This document shows positions 1 to 13,062 of a stretch of 64,000 nucleotides of DNA, piece by piece. Within the stretch, counting starts at the first letter, position 1. The number at the start of each line of letters is the position of its first letter. The stretch is from Mangifera indica (taxonomy: Eukaryota > Streptophyta > Magnoliopsida > Sapindales > Anacardiaceae): the NCBI RefSeq assembly GCF_011075055.1, contig NC_058137.1, positions 23,297,463-23,361,462 on the forward strand, written 5' to 3'. The notes beneath the pieces are model-generated. The model was not told where the DNA came from. It saw nothing but the letters and a program-made list of their open reading frames with translations, and did not search any database. The position numbers and the translations under genes were made by a program.

Positions 1-433
1 TAGGTAGATTATCACAAAGAATGAGATAATTTCATATTTTTGTAGAATAGTTATTTATTTTTTGTGCTTTTGCCTCACTAAGATTATTTATATGATATAT
101 TACCCTATGCGCTTCTGTGTTTCATAATATCTGTGAATTGTTGGGTATGGTCTCTCACTATAATCTTTGAAGCAGCATAGGAGAAGAAATAAAAAGGATA
201 AAGTCCATGTTTCTTCAGTTTGTAAGACTAATATCTTGTTAAAATAAACATTCTTATTCCACGGCTTTCTGCAGCATTCTTGTTTCAGTATTTATCGACA
301 CTTTAAAATTTTATATATATAATAACCTCTGATTCAGTTTTATATATATATAATCTTTCTTATAAATTCGAAGTTCCTTGGAGTATTTGATGCTAACAGA
401 AGTTCTAATTTTTTATTATCTTTTTAATGCAAG

Positions 434-834
434 ATGGATCCTCTTGCATATAAAGAAATGGAATTTGAAGAGTTCTGTGCTGGTGCCATTAGTGTATATC
501 AGCTTGAGGCTCATGGGGATTGGGACACAATTGCTAGTAGAGCCTTTGAATATTTTGAACAGGAAGGAAATCGACCCATTTCCGTCGAGGAATTGGCTCT
601 GGTATGTGCATGTGTTTTTGGTTGTATCCAAGTTTTACTTGTAAGAATGATCAAACATGGACTTACTAGGTATCCAAAAACAATTTGCAGGAAATGAATG
701 TGGCTTCTGCAGCTTATTCTGTATTGAACGACTGGATCAGAAGCTCAGATGGGAAGTTGAGTTTTGTTGGATATACCAAGTTTTTACATGGCGTGACAAT
801 ACGGAATAACAATACAAGGCGCAGGCAACAATGA
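434..834 (+). CDS. CRK: CDPK-related kinase (CRK), C-terminal two exons only (gene enters from left edge)
   Basis: Only the last 101 codons are present. Exon 434-601 follows an AG at 432-433 and ends at a GTATGT donor. Exon 691-834 follows TTTGCAG and ends in TGA, and the frame is continuous across the junction. The protein reads [15 protein letters not shown], then [18 protein letters not shown], then [10 protein letters not shown]. This is the characteristic degenerate EF-hand tail of plant CRKs, Ser/Thr kinases related to CDPKs that are usually membrane-anchored by an N-terminal myristoylation site. The kinase domain and the earlier EF-hand-like region must lie left of position 1. I found no convincing further exon in 1-430, which I read as intron. 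The gene converges with the SAUR gene on the other strand, with only about 180 bp between the two stop codons. Family assignment is firm. The member (CRK4-like) is inferred from neighbouring gene order. Confidence 0.9.
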
Positions 835-1012
835 TAGAATTTATTGCAGAAAGGAATTTTCCATTTTTTTGTTTACATATGAATTCAGATAAAGAAGCGT
901 ATACATGAAATGTCTACCTGCTAAATCAATATGCAGCAATGTAATCTTGAGTGCATACAATACAAGGTAGAAGAATACATTGAACTAATAATAAAATGTA
1001 ATTCAATCCATT

Positions 1013-1306
1013 TTAATGAAAACACCCAATATGGTGGTTGCGGTGGTGGTGGTGCTGCTGGTCGTGATGAATTGAGTAGTCATTATGGATGACTCCCTGA
1101 ACATTTCGAAACTCCTGAATGCGGCAAGGAATGGTAATGGGGCCTTTCTGATCAAATCCAAACTCCTCCTCAGCTTCTTTGAGCAACTCCATGAAAAGGG
1201 GATGATTTACATACATCACTGGAATCACAAACTTGTGTTGCTCTTCACCTTCATGACCTACCTTCACTGCCAAACATCCCTTCGGCACAACATGATGGTG
1301 CCCCAT
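1013..1306 (-). CDS. SAUR32: SAUR32-like auxin-responsive small protein, short N-terminus
   Basis: An intronless 97-residue protein with the SAUR core: PKGCLAVKVGHEGEEQ, KFVIPVMYVNHPLF, LLKEAEEEFGF, then GPITIPCRIQEF. It has a histidine-rich tail ending CFH, as in the SAUR32 branch. SAUR proteins of this type promote cell expansion, in other members through inhibition of PP2C.D phosphatases. The start ATGGG sits in the same TTGAAATGGG context as the related gene at 54560-54931. Here, however, PKGC follows after only seven residues, whereas the relative has about 39 residues of Q/H-rich leader. This copy therefore seems to have lost its leader by internal deletion while keeping the conserved domain intact. 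The promoter side (1307-1450) contains an AT run at about 1406-1425 that could serve as a TATA region. It looks functional, but expression cannot be judged from sequence. Confidence 0.88.
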   Translation of the reverse strand: MGHHHVVPKGCLAVKVGHEGEEQHKFVIPVMYVNHPLFMELLKEAEEEFGFDQKGPITIPCRIQEFRNVQGVIHNDYSIHHDQQHHHHRNHHIGCFH

Positions 1307-2859
1307 TTCAATTACTTATTTCTATGAAATACCAAGATCCAAGGATTTTGGAATAATTTTGGCTCTTAGAAATTCATGCTTGCAGCGAGGAAGACTGCTA
1401 TATTCATATATATATATATATATAGGTTGTACTTGCTTAGCTTGCTTGGGGCTTTGAAAGTCAGAAGACGCTGAATGTTTTCAGTTGCCACACGGTGTTC
1501 GCTCTCCGTCCAGAAAACTCAACTTTCATCACATGATTTATTTGCCGTTTTTTGGAAATCTGTGCCCCCACGAAAAGGGAAAAGCCTTGAACGTTTGAAA
1601 AGACATTTATCTCCTTCACTTATAGGACAATGACAAAACATTTTCTAAATTTTTTAATCAACGAAAATCTCTCTACGGAACTATTAAAACATATTATATC
1701 ATTAAATTATTATACGTTTCGCCCGTGAGACACGTTATCTGAAAATAAAAGAGAGCACGTGAGACACGTTTCGCCCAGCCAAAAATTGAGATCAGCAATG
1801 AGGTGGACATGGTCGGTATTGGATTGAATTGTGAAGAATTGTATTAGTTTTTGGCCCACTGCTAGTTTCCACTCAGGGTGTTGTGAAATAGCCTCTTGGC
1901 CCTTTAACTTTGTAATTTCTATTTTGTTACCCATAATCTAGTAATGTTGGTAAAAATTATTAACTTTAATAATTGATTTTCCCTTTTATAATTGTTTTAT
2001 TTTATTTCTCCGTCAATTTTATATTCTCATTTCTTTGTAAACCCATTACAATTCTTGCTTGTTCTTCTTCTTCATCAATCTTGTTTGTTTCATTGTCAAT
2101 TTTTTCAGAGAATGGGAAATATAGAGTGTGATTTGGTGAGGAGAACATTATAATTTTTTGCCAAATACTTTGCAAGGTAGCAAATGACGAGCAATGTTTC
2201 TACACATATGGAGCTCGCTTTCACTGAATCTATAAGAAACACTTACGAATAAAAGGTTTTGTATCTACCTTGAAGGATGTTGATTTAAAGGCCTCATCCA
2301 AAGCTCCTCCGAAGAATTAAAATAAATCATATGAAACAAGAAAAGAGAGAGAAGGCTAACATAAAGCTTTCAAAAAGCAGTGGGAGACAATTTAAAGAGA
2401 AATCCAACATCGTTTGTTCGAATTAACGAGTACATTCCTTTAGTCGTTCTCATCCATCATATTTATATCAAATACATAATTAAATTCAATAATATGATGA
2501 TATATCATTCATATATTTAATTGTGTATTAAAAAATATATATACATAATTTTATTATAAAAAAAAAAACCCATTCAAATATCAAGTCGTTATGTATGCGT
2601 AGAAAACAATCTACTTTGTTTTTCATGAATGGTTTGATATTTTAATGGTGATTTCATGGTTATAGTGCTTAGGAACAATGAAAATAGAATATGAATGATG
2701 GTATGAAAACTTTGAAATTATGGCTGTACAATTTTTTTACTAGATAGGAAAAATAAAAAAATTGAAGAACAAATAACATGTTTCATAAGGTTGTAATAGG
2801 TTTAGGGGTATTTTGGTCATTTAAAGATCTTTCACCCTTAGAGGTTTAGGGGTATGGGC

Positions 2860-2992
2860 TTGTATGTGAGAGTGCCTTAAGCTTACATTTGGAGAATCAA
2901 TGTCATTGGCTTATATTTGAGAGTGTCCTACGCTTACATGTAAAGAGCCCCACAGACTTAACTTTTGAGAGTGTTTCAAGCTTACCTTTGTC
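2860..2992. repeat. Three-copy imperfect tandem repeat, about 47-bp unit
   Basis: The phrase GAGAGTG followed by a CTTA..GCTTAC-type tail recurs at about 2868, 2918 and 2965, each time preceded by TT. The unit is about 47 bp with point differences between copies. No function is suggested. Confidence 0.6.
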
Positions 2993-3524
2993 AAATGTTG
3001 CAACCTTTCATTTTAGAGTTTTTTTTTTTTTGTGGTAATCTGGAAACTTTATTTGGATTGGTTAGACGGATAAAATATATGACACAATGACAGACCTATA
3101 ATCATTTTGTTAAATAAATTAGGATTTCACAAACGTAACAGAGATTCAAACTTAAACTTTTTTCCTAAGATTTTCCTTTTAAAGTTCCTTGTGTTTAAAA
3201 TGTTATGGGTTTATCTCTATGTTTTAGCACTTCTATTTCAGCTTTACAAGGGCATTTTGAAAAAAATTGTAGGATTGTCAATTCGAATTGGTATTTTTAT
3301 GTTTAAACAATGGCACTTTTGAAAAAAAATTATAAAAGGTACAATAGTTACCATGAGAGATAGATTATTTGTTATTTTACTTAAATACATCATAATGTTT
3401 GCCCTAAAATGATAACGAAAATCTTTAATGAGTTGTAAATTAAACAAAGTAATATATAATACTGGATAAATTATCAAATACTCTTGTTATCCCAAACCAA
3501 AACAAATATAGTGTATTAACTTAT

Positions 3525-3700
3525 GAGCAATGTTATAAGTATTTATTTCGAGTACATAAATAAATATATATTTATATGTATTATCATGTGATTAAGTGTT
3601 ATTTTATATTAAACTTAAAATTATTTAATTACTTGATGATACATATAAATATATACTCATTTGTATATTTAAAATAAATATGCGTAGTTTTATTGTTAAC
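3525..3700. repeat. AT-rich hairpin MITE, copy 1
   Basis: About 170 bp, roughly palindromic. The left half has ACATAAATAAATATATATTT and ATCATGTGATTAAG; the right half has the complementary-type ATGATACATATAAATATATAC. It ends near GTAGTTTTATTGTT. The same layout recurs at 4147, 4643, 13998, 14790, 54030 and 59675. Confidence 0.5.
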
Positions 3701-4146
3701 TTGCATGCGTAGGATATCATAACATCCTGTGCTTAGTTTTGAGAATGCCATGGGTTTGCTTTGAAATCCCAAAAGTAGTCATTTGGGGCCAAGGTGAAGC
3801 TTTGAAGTTTAATTTGTGACTTCTTACTTGAATTGAGTCTCCTCCTCAAAAAATTGTCATCAACAATAAATATTAATAAAAACAATGAGTACCACATATG
3901 TAAAATAATTCAAATAGTGCTCTTAAGAGTAGTTTAAATAGTAAAATATGAGACTTCGTATATAAGAGAATACAAATTCAAATTTTTTTAATGACATATT
4001 AAGATCAAACTTTTGACTTACCTAAGTTAGTAGTTGGTTTTAGTCTAATATGACGATCTAACTCACGTGAGAGTTCTTGTTACTAAAAAAAAAGTTCAAA
4101 TATTATTGTTATTGTAATACTCTTTTACATTATATGAAAGACTAAT

Positions 4147-4313
4147 ATTATATATACCCACTTTAGATACATAAATATGTATATACTTATATGTGTTATT
4201 ATATGATTGAAGGTTATTTTATCCTTAATTCAAAATAACTAATCATGTAATGATATATATAAGTACATATATATTTATATATTTAAAATAAATACATATA
4301 ATTTTATTGTACA
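4147..4313. repeat. AT-rich hairpin MITE, copy 2
   Basis: Same family as the copy at 3525. It runs from TATATATACCCACTTTAGATA to the mirrored ATATAATTTTATTGTAC, with the central pair ATTATATGATT / AATCATGTAATGAT. Confidence 0.5.
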
Positions 4314-4642
4314 TGAAGAAAACGAGCGTATGATTATGTGTAAAAGAGCTAAATGCAAAATATTTTAAACATCATGCGGTTTATTGTTTGAAAATATACT
4401 ATTTCAATTATATCATTATATAGTTATAAATAATTTTGATAAAATATGAGAAGTTGTTACATAAATGTTATGTCGAGCCCTTACGTTGTTATTATTTCGT
4501 AGCGACCAACTTCTATCCACATATTAAGTTGATTCGTATATAGGCTAGAGTTGTGCCTAGTTTTTATCTATGTAAACTATTGTTTTAATGTTGTTGGCCT
4601 CCTTCTAAGTATCATTTGGTGCAACATAATTAACTTGTATAA

Positions 4643-4808
4643 ACAATAAAACTATATGTACCCGTTTTGAATGTATAGATATATACATACTTATATATAT
4701 ATATATTATTATGTGATTAAATAATTTTAAATAAGAATAAAATAACTTTCAATCATGTTATAATACATATAAATATATACATATAAAATAGATATACATA
4801 ATATTACT
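4643..4808. repeat. AT-rich hairpin MITE, copy 3
   Basis: Begins AACAATAAAACTATATGTACC and ends with the inverted ATAGATATACATAATATTAC. The centre again has ATTATTATGTGATTAAATA paired with AATCATGTTATAATAC. Confidence 0.5.
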
Positions 4809-5999
4809 TCGGATGTAAAATTGGTTGTTAATGGGTGGTACCATAAAAAATGATGAGAAATTAAGTATGTTACTTTTACATATATTAAGATTTAATTTTT
4901 AAATTATTATATTTAAATGGTTAAGATAAATTAAAATTTATGTTATTAATAAATTTAGATATCAATACCTTATTTAAAAGTTGGATAGTCATACTTACTA
5001 AAAATTCAGTACATATATAAATTATTTGTTATCACATATTTTAGCTATATTAAGTGGGTACTTAAAGGATTACCTTTTCAACAAATTCAATCAATATTTA
5101 ATTTACATATACCATTATTGTTATTTTCATTATTCAATCAAATAAAATTGTGAAAAAATGGAATATATCAAATAATAATAAATATTAAAATAATATTACT
5201 AAATTAACTCGATGAATTACACATTTTATAAAATAGTAAGACAAGTCATGCTAACGTGGCGTTTTGATTAGATTACGCCAATAATTGGAATAACTTAATC
5301 TACCATATATATTGATGTTTAATAATTTTATCAAATTAATATGATGATTAAACCGAAATGAGTTTAAACGTTAACGTGACCGGCATTATACCCCCACATT
5401 TCGACCTACAAGTTAGTATAGATTTTAAAATCCCATATTTTTGGAGATGTGAATGTAATAAAATATATTTATAAATATAATGGTATCATATATAATAATT
5501 AAATCGTGTAATAAAATTTTAATTTTTTGTATTACATATTGAATATCGTATGATATGAGTTTTAAAAGATAATAATAAAATAATAAAAATTTAATTAATA
5601 CATCATTATTTAAAAAAAATAAATATTCTTAAAAAATGAAAAATTTTTAAATACATTTTTATTATAATATTATTTTTAAAAAAAATATATATCAATACGA
5701 ATTATATCATATTATATTTATTAAATATATTTTATAATAAATATTTTATTTATTTATATTATATTATATTATAAGGTATGTGTCGTAAATCGCACTATAC
5801 GTCCATCAATGGCATCAAAAAGATTGGGGCGATGCGAAGAAGGTCCAAAAAGACAGTGCTGCTGCCACTAACGGATAATCCCAAGAACGCCAAAACAAAA
5901 CAAACAGGCCCTTTCGCTGGCTCTCCTCTTTTGTCATTATTTATTTTTACCCAAATATAAAATTAAAAAAAATCTGTATTCTGTTTCACCCAGCCTAAA

Positions 6000-6293
6000 C
6001 CCATTATTTTCTCTCACAGCAGAGTGAGGTGGCTTTAGTTTTGGTTCTTTCTCTTTTCTTCTTTACGACGGGGAAACCTTATAGATAACTCAGGTAAGTT
6101 TTCATTTTCTTCCATCGCTGTAAGTTTCTGATTTGTTAGAAATTTTTTTTCTCAGAACTTGATTTTAATTTGAGATGATTCATTTCTTCCTTTTTTTTTT
6201 TTTTTGTTTCAGACAGATCGCTGTTATCATCATCATCATCATCGTCAGATCCTTCCTGTCAAAATCAACTTTTGATTCCCAAATCATTTGATC
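6000..6293 (+). promoter_or_regulatory. 5' UTR of the CID gene with a leader intron
   Basis: A leader exon ends at 6093 (CTCAG, then GTAAGT). The intron 6094-6212 ends in a long T tract and TTTCAG. The second exon carries about 80 nt of leader, including an ATC repeat at 6226-6244, before the ATG at 6294. The splice sites are visible. The transcription start is a guess. Confidence 0.6.
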
Positions 6294-9163
6294 ATGGCTG
6301 TGGCTGAAAATGCTGGGGCTAAACTTGGTTCATCCAGTCAAAATTTGGTTGAAACTGTGGTTTCATCTGATTCAAAACCCAAAGAATCCAAAAACGACGG
6401 CGAATCAAAGTATGGTGAAACTCTCAAGAATGAAATGAGAGATTTGGTGGACATGCTGTCAAAGTTGAATCCTATGGCTCAGGAATTTGTGCCTCCCTCT
6501 CTTAACTACAATCTTAATCCAATCTATCTGGGTGGTAATGGCTTTGGATATACTAACAGTTTTGTTATGCAAGCTAATTCTCCTAATGCCACTGGACAGA
6601 CTGCTAGAAGGGTATGTTTCTCTTCAACTTATTGTTTATTTATTTTTTACTTTTCTTTTGATTAGCGTGGTTTTGTTTTCAGAAGAGAAATGGTTATAGT
6701 CAAGGGAGAAGAAGGATGAATGGTAGAACAAGCAATGCACAGCAAGATGAGGTGATTAGGAGGACTGTGTATGTATCTGATATTGATCATCAGGTAAACA
6801 ACTTTAGACATTTTATCAACTTATTGCTTTCATACTCTGTAATTTTACATTACGTTAAATAATTTTTTTGTTTTGTATGTTAGGTTACTGAAGAGCAGCT
6901 TGCAGTGCTCTTTCAAACTTGTGGACAGGTGTCATGCCTTTTGTTTTGCTCCTGTATCCTCTCTTTATAGTTTGATAACGGCAGCTTATGTTCCTGAATT
7001 TTGTTCTTGTATTGTTTGGCCAAAGGTTGTTGATTGTCGTATATGTGGTGATCCCAACTCTGTTCTTCGTTTTGCGTTCATTGAGTTCACTGATGAAGGT
7101 ATTGTCACAAGCTTCTGTTGTGTATATTGATAGACATGTGTTCTCATTCTCAAATGCCAACAAAATGTGTACTTGAAGATGGTGCGAGGGTTGCACTGAG
7201 TTTGGCTGGGACTATGCTTGGATACTATCCAGTTAGAGTGCTTCCTTCAAAAACTGCAATTGCACCTGTTAACCCAACTTTTTTGCCAAGGGTGAGACCC
7301 ACTGTTATGATTATATAGATCATTATGATGAACATTATTCTTATTTTGATGCAATTAAGTAGACCCCATCACACTCATAGTTTGAGAAGACCATTAGATG
7401 TGAGTTTTGCTACCAGTTGATCAAGCCTGTAGATTTGTTGAAATAAATTCAGTCATTTAGTGTTGTATTATGAAGATTACTTCAATATCTAATTTTTGTT
7501 CATTATCTTGTCAATATATTAAGGAGGGGTTTAGGTTTCTTAGTAATCTACCATTTAGGAAGATTTAGCATCTAAAGTGATCATTTTCATCTTCTCAATG
7601 TTTTGGATATTCAATTAAATCTCTTCACTGTGACAAGAAAAAATATGGAGAATGGATAAAATTGTGGAGTATTTGAAAGAACTTTGTTATTGTTCTCTTT
7701 CTTTCTTCTCCCTTATTGCCCTTTGTTCTTTATTCTGTGTTGTATTTAAGTTTTGTAATTTTATGAAGTCAACTGGTTTTGCTGTTTAGAATTTTCTTCT
7801 TTAATTGGCATGATATTATTGTGGTTTTCAGTCTGCTGATGAACGTGAGATGTGCTCAAGAACTATATATTGCACCAATATCGACAAGAAGGTAAAATCT
7901 ATTGTTGTTGATTATTTTACTAGTTAATTAGGTGCACCGGCATGTGTGCTCACTTGTTTGTTCAATTGAGTGTAGGTTTCTCAAACAGATCTCAAACTTT
8001 TTTTTGAAACAGTTTGTGGGGAGGTTTGTACTTGCTTCTTTTACAAACTTTCTAGTGTTGCTTTTTCTTATATTATTTTCTTATGGGACATGTTTCTTGG
8101 TAGGTTCAACGCTTGAGGCTACTTGGAGACTATCAGCATTCAACTCGTATTGCATTCGTTGAGTTCACAATGGTAATCAATTTGAGCTGTTGTTCTGTGG
8201 ATGTTGAAGTTTTAAAATTCTTGTGTGTGAACACTTGTTGTGTTTACTCTGTATCAACCAATTTAGTATTACTTATAGTTTTTTTTTTTTCATAACATTC
8301 TAGGCAGGTCCTCTACGTCACAATGGTATGGTAATTATTTTATAGTATAGAGGTAGACGCTATGTGGGTCTGAGTGGCTTTCTAGGATATGAGAACATGT
8401 GAAATTACAATTATTGGAGAAAAAACTAATTTCATTACTAGACTGGCTGCTGTCAGAGTTGTATCCAAGAGAGAGAGAGCACAAGAGAGACATTGGAGGG
8501 GGAGGGGGGAAGGAGGGAAAATGCCTTCTTTCTTTGGGTATGTCAAACCTTATACAATTATGCAAAAGGAAGTTTGGCATTTGCTATAGAAGTGTTCCAA
8601 GGAAATGGGAATCCTATGGTGAAAGTAGTTGTAATCTGCCTTCAATTGTTGAGGTGGCACAGAATGATATTAACAATAGTATTTGATAGAATAGCTTCTG
8701 ATTTTTTCCTTTTTCTTTTTCACTCTGTTTGAGATATAGTGTGGATGCCTTTTGGTTTAGTTTTGAGTGACCTTGCCCTAAAATAGTAGTTTAGTGTTCA
8801 ATTGTTACTGTGCTTTTTCTTTCTTTCCCTTTTTTCCTATTTTTCTGCTAAGAACTGGTTCAATTATATGTTGTTGAACATTATTCATACTTTTCTTCTG
8901 GGCTTAGATCATTTGTGATCATTGTTACTGCAACAATTCTTAGTCTTCTTTTTCCTTAGATTACTGCTTTTCAACGGTTATTTATGGAAAATATGCTTTT
9001 GGTTTTGTGTTGAGCGATCTTGCATTTAAATAAGTGGTTTTAGTTTTGATTATTATGTTTTTTTTATTCTTTTGTTTAAGAACTAGTTTAATTATTTTGT
9101 GGTTCAGAATTTTTCATACTTTTCAGGGGTTAAATTATCTTCTGTGAATATGGTTATTGCTAC

Positions 9164-9208
<45 letters not shown>

Positions 9209-12200
9209 TTATTTATTTATTTATGAACAGTAAGAACTGACATTCTTATTGAGACTGAAACTCATAGGGAAGAAAATAGATTTATGGATGGAATCACATA
9301 TGTAGTATTTATGGATAAAAAGTATTCGGTTATTGGGGAAAAATGAAATACTTCTAATGTCGAATAGGATCAACTAGGACAAAAAATAAAGCATTTGGCC
9401 GAACTCTTCTTTGGTGTCAATGTAATAGCTATGAATAATCATCAACTCCCCAAAAAGGTTAGAAGAATGGGACCTATTATGAGACATCTATGCTTTACAG
9501 ACTATGATCATTATGCTTCAACTGGGTTATTCTATTCCACTTCTTAAAAGGAAAAAAACTTAAAATATATATCAATATAGTGTTTTTCAATGGTTATTTG
9601 TGGAACACCATCTTTTCTTGTTTTCAACTCCCATCTCAGTTGAGTCTGTGTAATTCTGTGTAGATATTTGATCTGTTGAACTTTTGAGGTTTCTAATCAG
9701 GTTAACAGTTGAACTTTTGAGGTTTCTTGTCCCAAGAGTAAGGGTTTGTGATGGAGGTCAAGCTTTTTAGAATGAGATCTAGTAATTGCGTTGTTTTGAT
9801 CTTTTGGAGTAGAATTTGGTGGGCAAAAGCTAGATTGTCAGTTTTAGAGCTATACAAGGCTTATGAAGTTGTCAAATGTGTGACTTTTAAGGATAGAAGG
9901 CTAGTAACATGAAAATTTAAGAAATACAAAAGCTATAAACCGGAATGAGATTATAAAAATCTTCCTCTTTATCATCAGATGTCTTAATGTTAGCTCAGTA
10001 GCTTTTATCTTCTCAGAATTTTGTGAGAGAGAGTCTGCCTGGTGCATCACTTTGGGCTTTATAATTTTTTTTCTTTTCTTTTCGAAACTCTCAAATATAA
10101 ACCAAACTTCCAAGTTCTAGAGTTACTGGCTCTGAATCCAAGACCTCTTCTGCTAGCCAAGAGTTCCAAACAATTGAACTAACTAATACCTGCATAGGCT
10201 TTGGTTACAAAGGATTTCTTTTTTATTGGTAATTAGTATAAGCAAATTTCTTTTCTGGACATGGTGAAATTGACGTATCATAGACAAGTGTTTTTGGCTT
10301 GTCTTTGTACAGGGTGCATTACTCAGGTTTTTATGTTCATTGTGGTCTTTTGGTCCCCATTAGCATCTTCATCATTGAGTCATTTTTGTTAGATTCAGAT
10401 TGAGAAAACAGTTTCAATCTTCTGTGATGATTGATGAGGGAAACTGCCTATTGCTGAAACTTAGTTTCAGGAGTTCGATGTTGACTAACTTTTATTATAT
10501 CTGCTCTTAACTGAGTAAACCAATTGCTGTTTGAATCTAGTAAATTGTAGTATGATGCTTTTGGGGGTTGGCAGCTCTTCAGGTGTCTAGCTCGTTTGCC
10601 ACTTCATCATGTCCCATGGAACTTTTCCAATTTGGTGTTGAGAAAGCTTGTTTCAGTTGGAGGATATGTTAGCAGGGTGATTCTAACTTCTTGTGCTTTT
10701 AAATTAAGCATCATAGTGATTTGTTGACGCTCTCTGTGGTTAGATTTTTTATTTTATATACCTCTAACATCCTTTAACTCTTCCTGGGGTTGCTACCGCC
10801 GTTTACCACAAAGTTATTGCTCCATTCTCTTTTTGTCATTAGTTTTTGAATGCCAGAGCAAGTTGTGACAAGAGATGGCTGATTGACCGGATTTGTTGTT
10901 TAACGCTTTCACTGCAGTGGACAGAGTTGGATTCGAGCCAAGCGGAGCTCGGCTTGTATATGGTAGAGCTCTAGTTTGAGTTGGTGGAAGCTAAGCTCGA
11001 ACTCGGTTCGAATTCGGTTCGGCTCGTTTCGAGCTGGAGTTTTTTAACTATTTTGTTATTAAAACGACGTCGTTTTAATACATATTGGTCGAAACGACGT
11101 CGTTTTGTATCAAAATTTTTTAATTGGTAAATTTGAGAAGTAGCTCGAGCTCGAGCTTACTTGTATAGGGTTGACTCGTTTCGGGCTTGTTCGAGCTGAG
11201 CTCGAGCTTGAGCTTGAACGAGCTCGATTTGAATCCAACCCTAAACTCGGTTCGGCTTGTTTTGAACTCGAATTTTTAACTATTTTGTTATTAAAACAAT
11301 GTTGTTTTAATACATATTGGTCGAAACGACGTCGTTTTGTATCAAAAATTTTTAATTGGTAAATTTGGCAAGTAGCTCTAGCTCTAGCTCGAGCTAGCTT
11401 GTATAGGGCTGACTCGTTTTAGGTTCGTTCAAGCCGAGCTCGAGCTCGAGCTCGAGCTCGAGCTCGAGCTTGAATGGACTCGGTTCTAATCTAATTCTAG
11501 TAGTGGATGTGGGGTTTCATCAATTTCATAAAGATGGAGAATGGTTACAAAGAAAGTGACTGGCAACATTACAAATCCATATTGACACACTTTTAGCTTT
11601 CTATTTGAATCTCAATGATCTACTTTGCATGGCTTATTTCTCCTTTCCAGTTGCCTGCCTAGTATGTCACTGAATCAATTGGCATTTCCTCTGAAAATGG
11701 TTATAGATGTGTTTGTTTGCTTGATGAACATAATTTCAATCTGTAGGTTGTAAATATATGCAGTCATGTATTCAGTAGTTAGGTGATTGTTATGTTTAAA
11801 GCAATTAATCCTTGGGAGAAGTTGTGATCAGGGCTTAGCAAGAATAAGATGCTTATATATTATTTAATAAGGCTGTTGAGTGTTCAACATTCTTGTATTC
11901 TGCAAAAGTTTCATTTGTTGATTTTTTGTCATGAGGCATATATAAAAGGATAACTTGTAGGATTTGGACCCAGTTACTACTAGCCTAAAACTTGTTTTCT
12001 GTTGTTGTTAATTTTTATATTGTATATGCCCATGTTGGATTATTAGGACGCATCATAATGAATTTTGACATTTTTTCTCAACTTCTAGTTTTAGAAAAGA
12101 CTTGAGTGTTGTATACTTTCCTTCAGTTTCTATTACATTCTTTCTGTCCATACACCGAATAATAGTTGAAAACTAAGAAAATCCGAGGAGGAATTTGGAT

Positions 12201-13062
12201 TCTTCATATCCACCTTTGCTGTATTCTCCTTCTGCTTTTTTTAAACCAAAATCACTTGAATTTCACTTCATTTAAATCTATTTCTCTTTCTCCCCTTTTT
12301 TTTTAAGTCTTAAAGGAGTGTATTTTGCTAGGTTTGCTCCTGTTTCTGTTTGCTGATTACCACCAACAGATAGCATCCTGTTTGAAGCGTTTGTGCTTAT
12401 ATAATTTTGAATGTTCTTATCTCTAGGACCAATGACTTGAGCCCTGGACATGACTTTTTTGCCTTCCTCTCTGCAATATATGTGAGGTTGATTTTAGTCT
12501 ATATGAAATGGGTTCCTTCTTTTCTTGGCCTTGTTGTGATTGGGAATTCCTTAGAATGATATAAACTGGTGACAGATTATTAAGCAAAATGTAACTTCTA
12601 ATATTATCAATTCAATAAATCTCTAAATTCCTAGATAATGATAAATGAATGTTAAGAATTTGTACCGTATTACTAATATCTGCGCTTGAACCTTTTTTTT
12701 CGATAACTGGGGACTCTACCCGTATTTTGGAATGGGTAAACTCAGGACATAGTGATTAAACCTACAATCATTGCACTAGATAACCTTATTGTCTCTTTTT
12801 CTCGGCATGATCTGTTCAGTGCTACAACTAAAAATGATTTCCATGCTTTAATTTTGGCCTTGCAGGCTGAAAGTGCAATTGCTGCTCTTAGCTGTAGTGG
12901 TGCTGTTCTGGGATCACTGCCAATAAGGTTATTTTGGCTTATTTTTTTCCCCATAAGTTTTATTATCAAGTTTATTTAAGGATTATTGTATTTTCTGTGC
13001 GCAGGGTAAGCCCCTCCAAGACTCCAGTTCGGCCACGTGCTACTCGTTTGCCCTTGCACTGA
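6294..13062 (+). CDS. CID13: PABP-interacting protein with PAM2 motif and two RRMs (CID8-13 group, probably CID13)
   Basis: Ten coding exons in continuous frame give 318 residues: 6294-6611, 6683-6793, 6884-6928, 7026-7098, 7179-7291, 7832-7891, 7976-8023, 8104-8172, 12866-12927 and 13005-13062. The PAM2 motif [13 protein letters not shown] (57-69) is the ligand for the MLLE domain of poly(A)-binding protein. A basic stretch [15 protein letters not shown] (107-121) looks like a nuclear signal. RRM1 is about 133-208 ([16 protein letters not shown]) and RRM2 about 230-305 ([16 protein letters not shown]), followed by VSPSKTPVR. This order is diagnostic of the CID8-13 cytoplasmic/nuclear RNA-binding proteins. 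The acceptors CAAAG (7025) and TGAAG (7178) are weak, but the protein supports them. The intron 8173-12865 is exceptionally long. The family is certain; the CID13 name comes from gene order. Confidence 0.95.
9165..9206. repeat. AT dinucleotide repeat inside the long CID intron
   Basis: About 20 uninterrupted AT units followed by five TTTA units. Confidence 0.85.
10924..11500. mobile_element. MITE-like element with tandemly doubled body, rich in GAGCTC and AACGACGTCGTT palindromes
   Basis: Lies inside the 4.7 kb CID intron. Two adjacent copies of a unit of about 245 bp are visible. Each has TTAACTATTTTGTTATTAAAAC, then ATACATATTGGTCGAAACGAC, then TTTTAATTGGTAAATTTG, then a run of GAGCTC-type hexamers. 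The 16-bp palindrome AAAACGACGTCGTTTT occurs once in copy 1, with its second arm repeated 25 bp on. In copy 2 the first site has decayed to AAAACAATGTTGTTTT. The outer ends are roughly inverted (GGATTCGAGCC at left, GGACTCGGTTC at right), and a possible AGTGGA flank is seen on both sides. Class (hAT- or MULE-type MITE) is uncertain. Confidence 0.6.

Larger units (their letters stand above)
1328..5990. other. Intergenic, AT-rich, no gene recognised
   Basis: Between the SAUR gene and the CID gene. It holds the presumed SAUR promoter, three copies of an AT-rich hairpin MITE (listed separately), a three-copy short tandem repeat near 2.9 kb, and otherwise very AT-rich sequence. The short open frames here (for example around 3107-3477 and 5778-5960) have no recognisable domain and no codon bias that I could see. 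The last about 200 bp (5780-5990), less AT-rich, are probably the CID promoter. Confidence 0.6.

Noticed and set aside
1..430. Search for the preceding CRK exon
   Set aside because: No stretch matches the expected EF-hand region, so it is read as intron.
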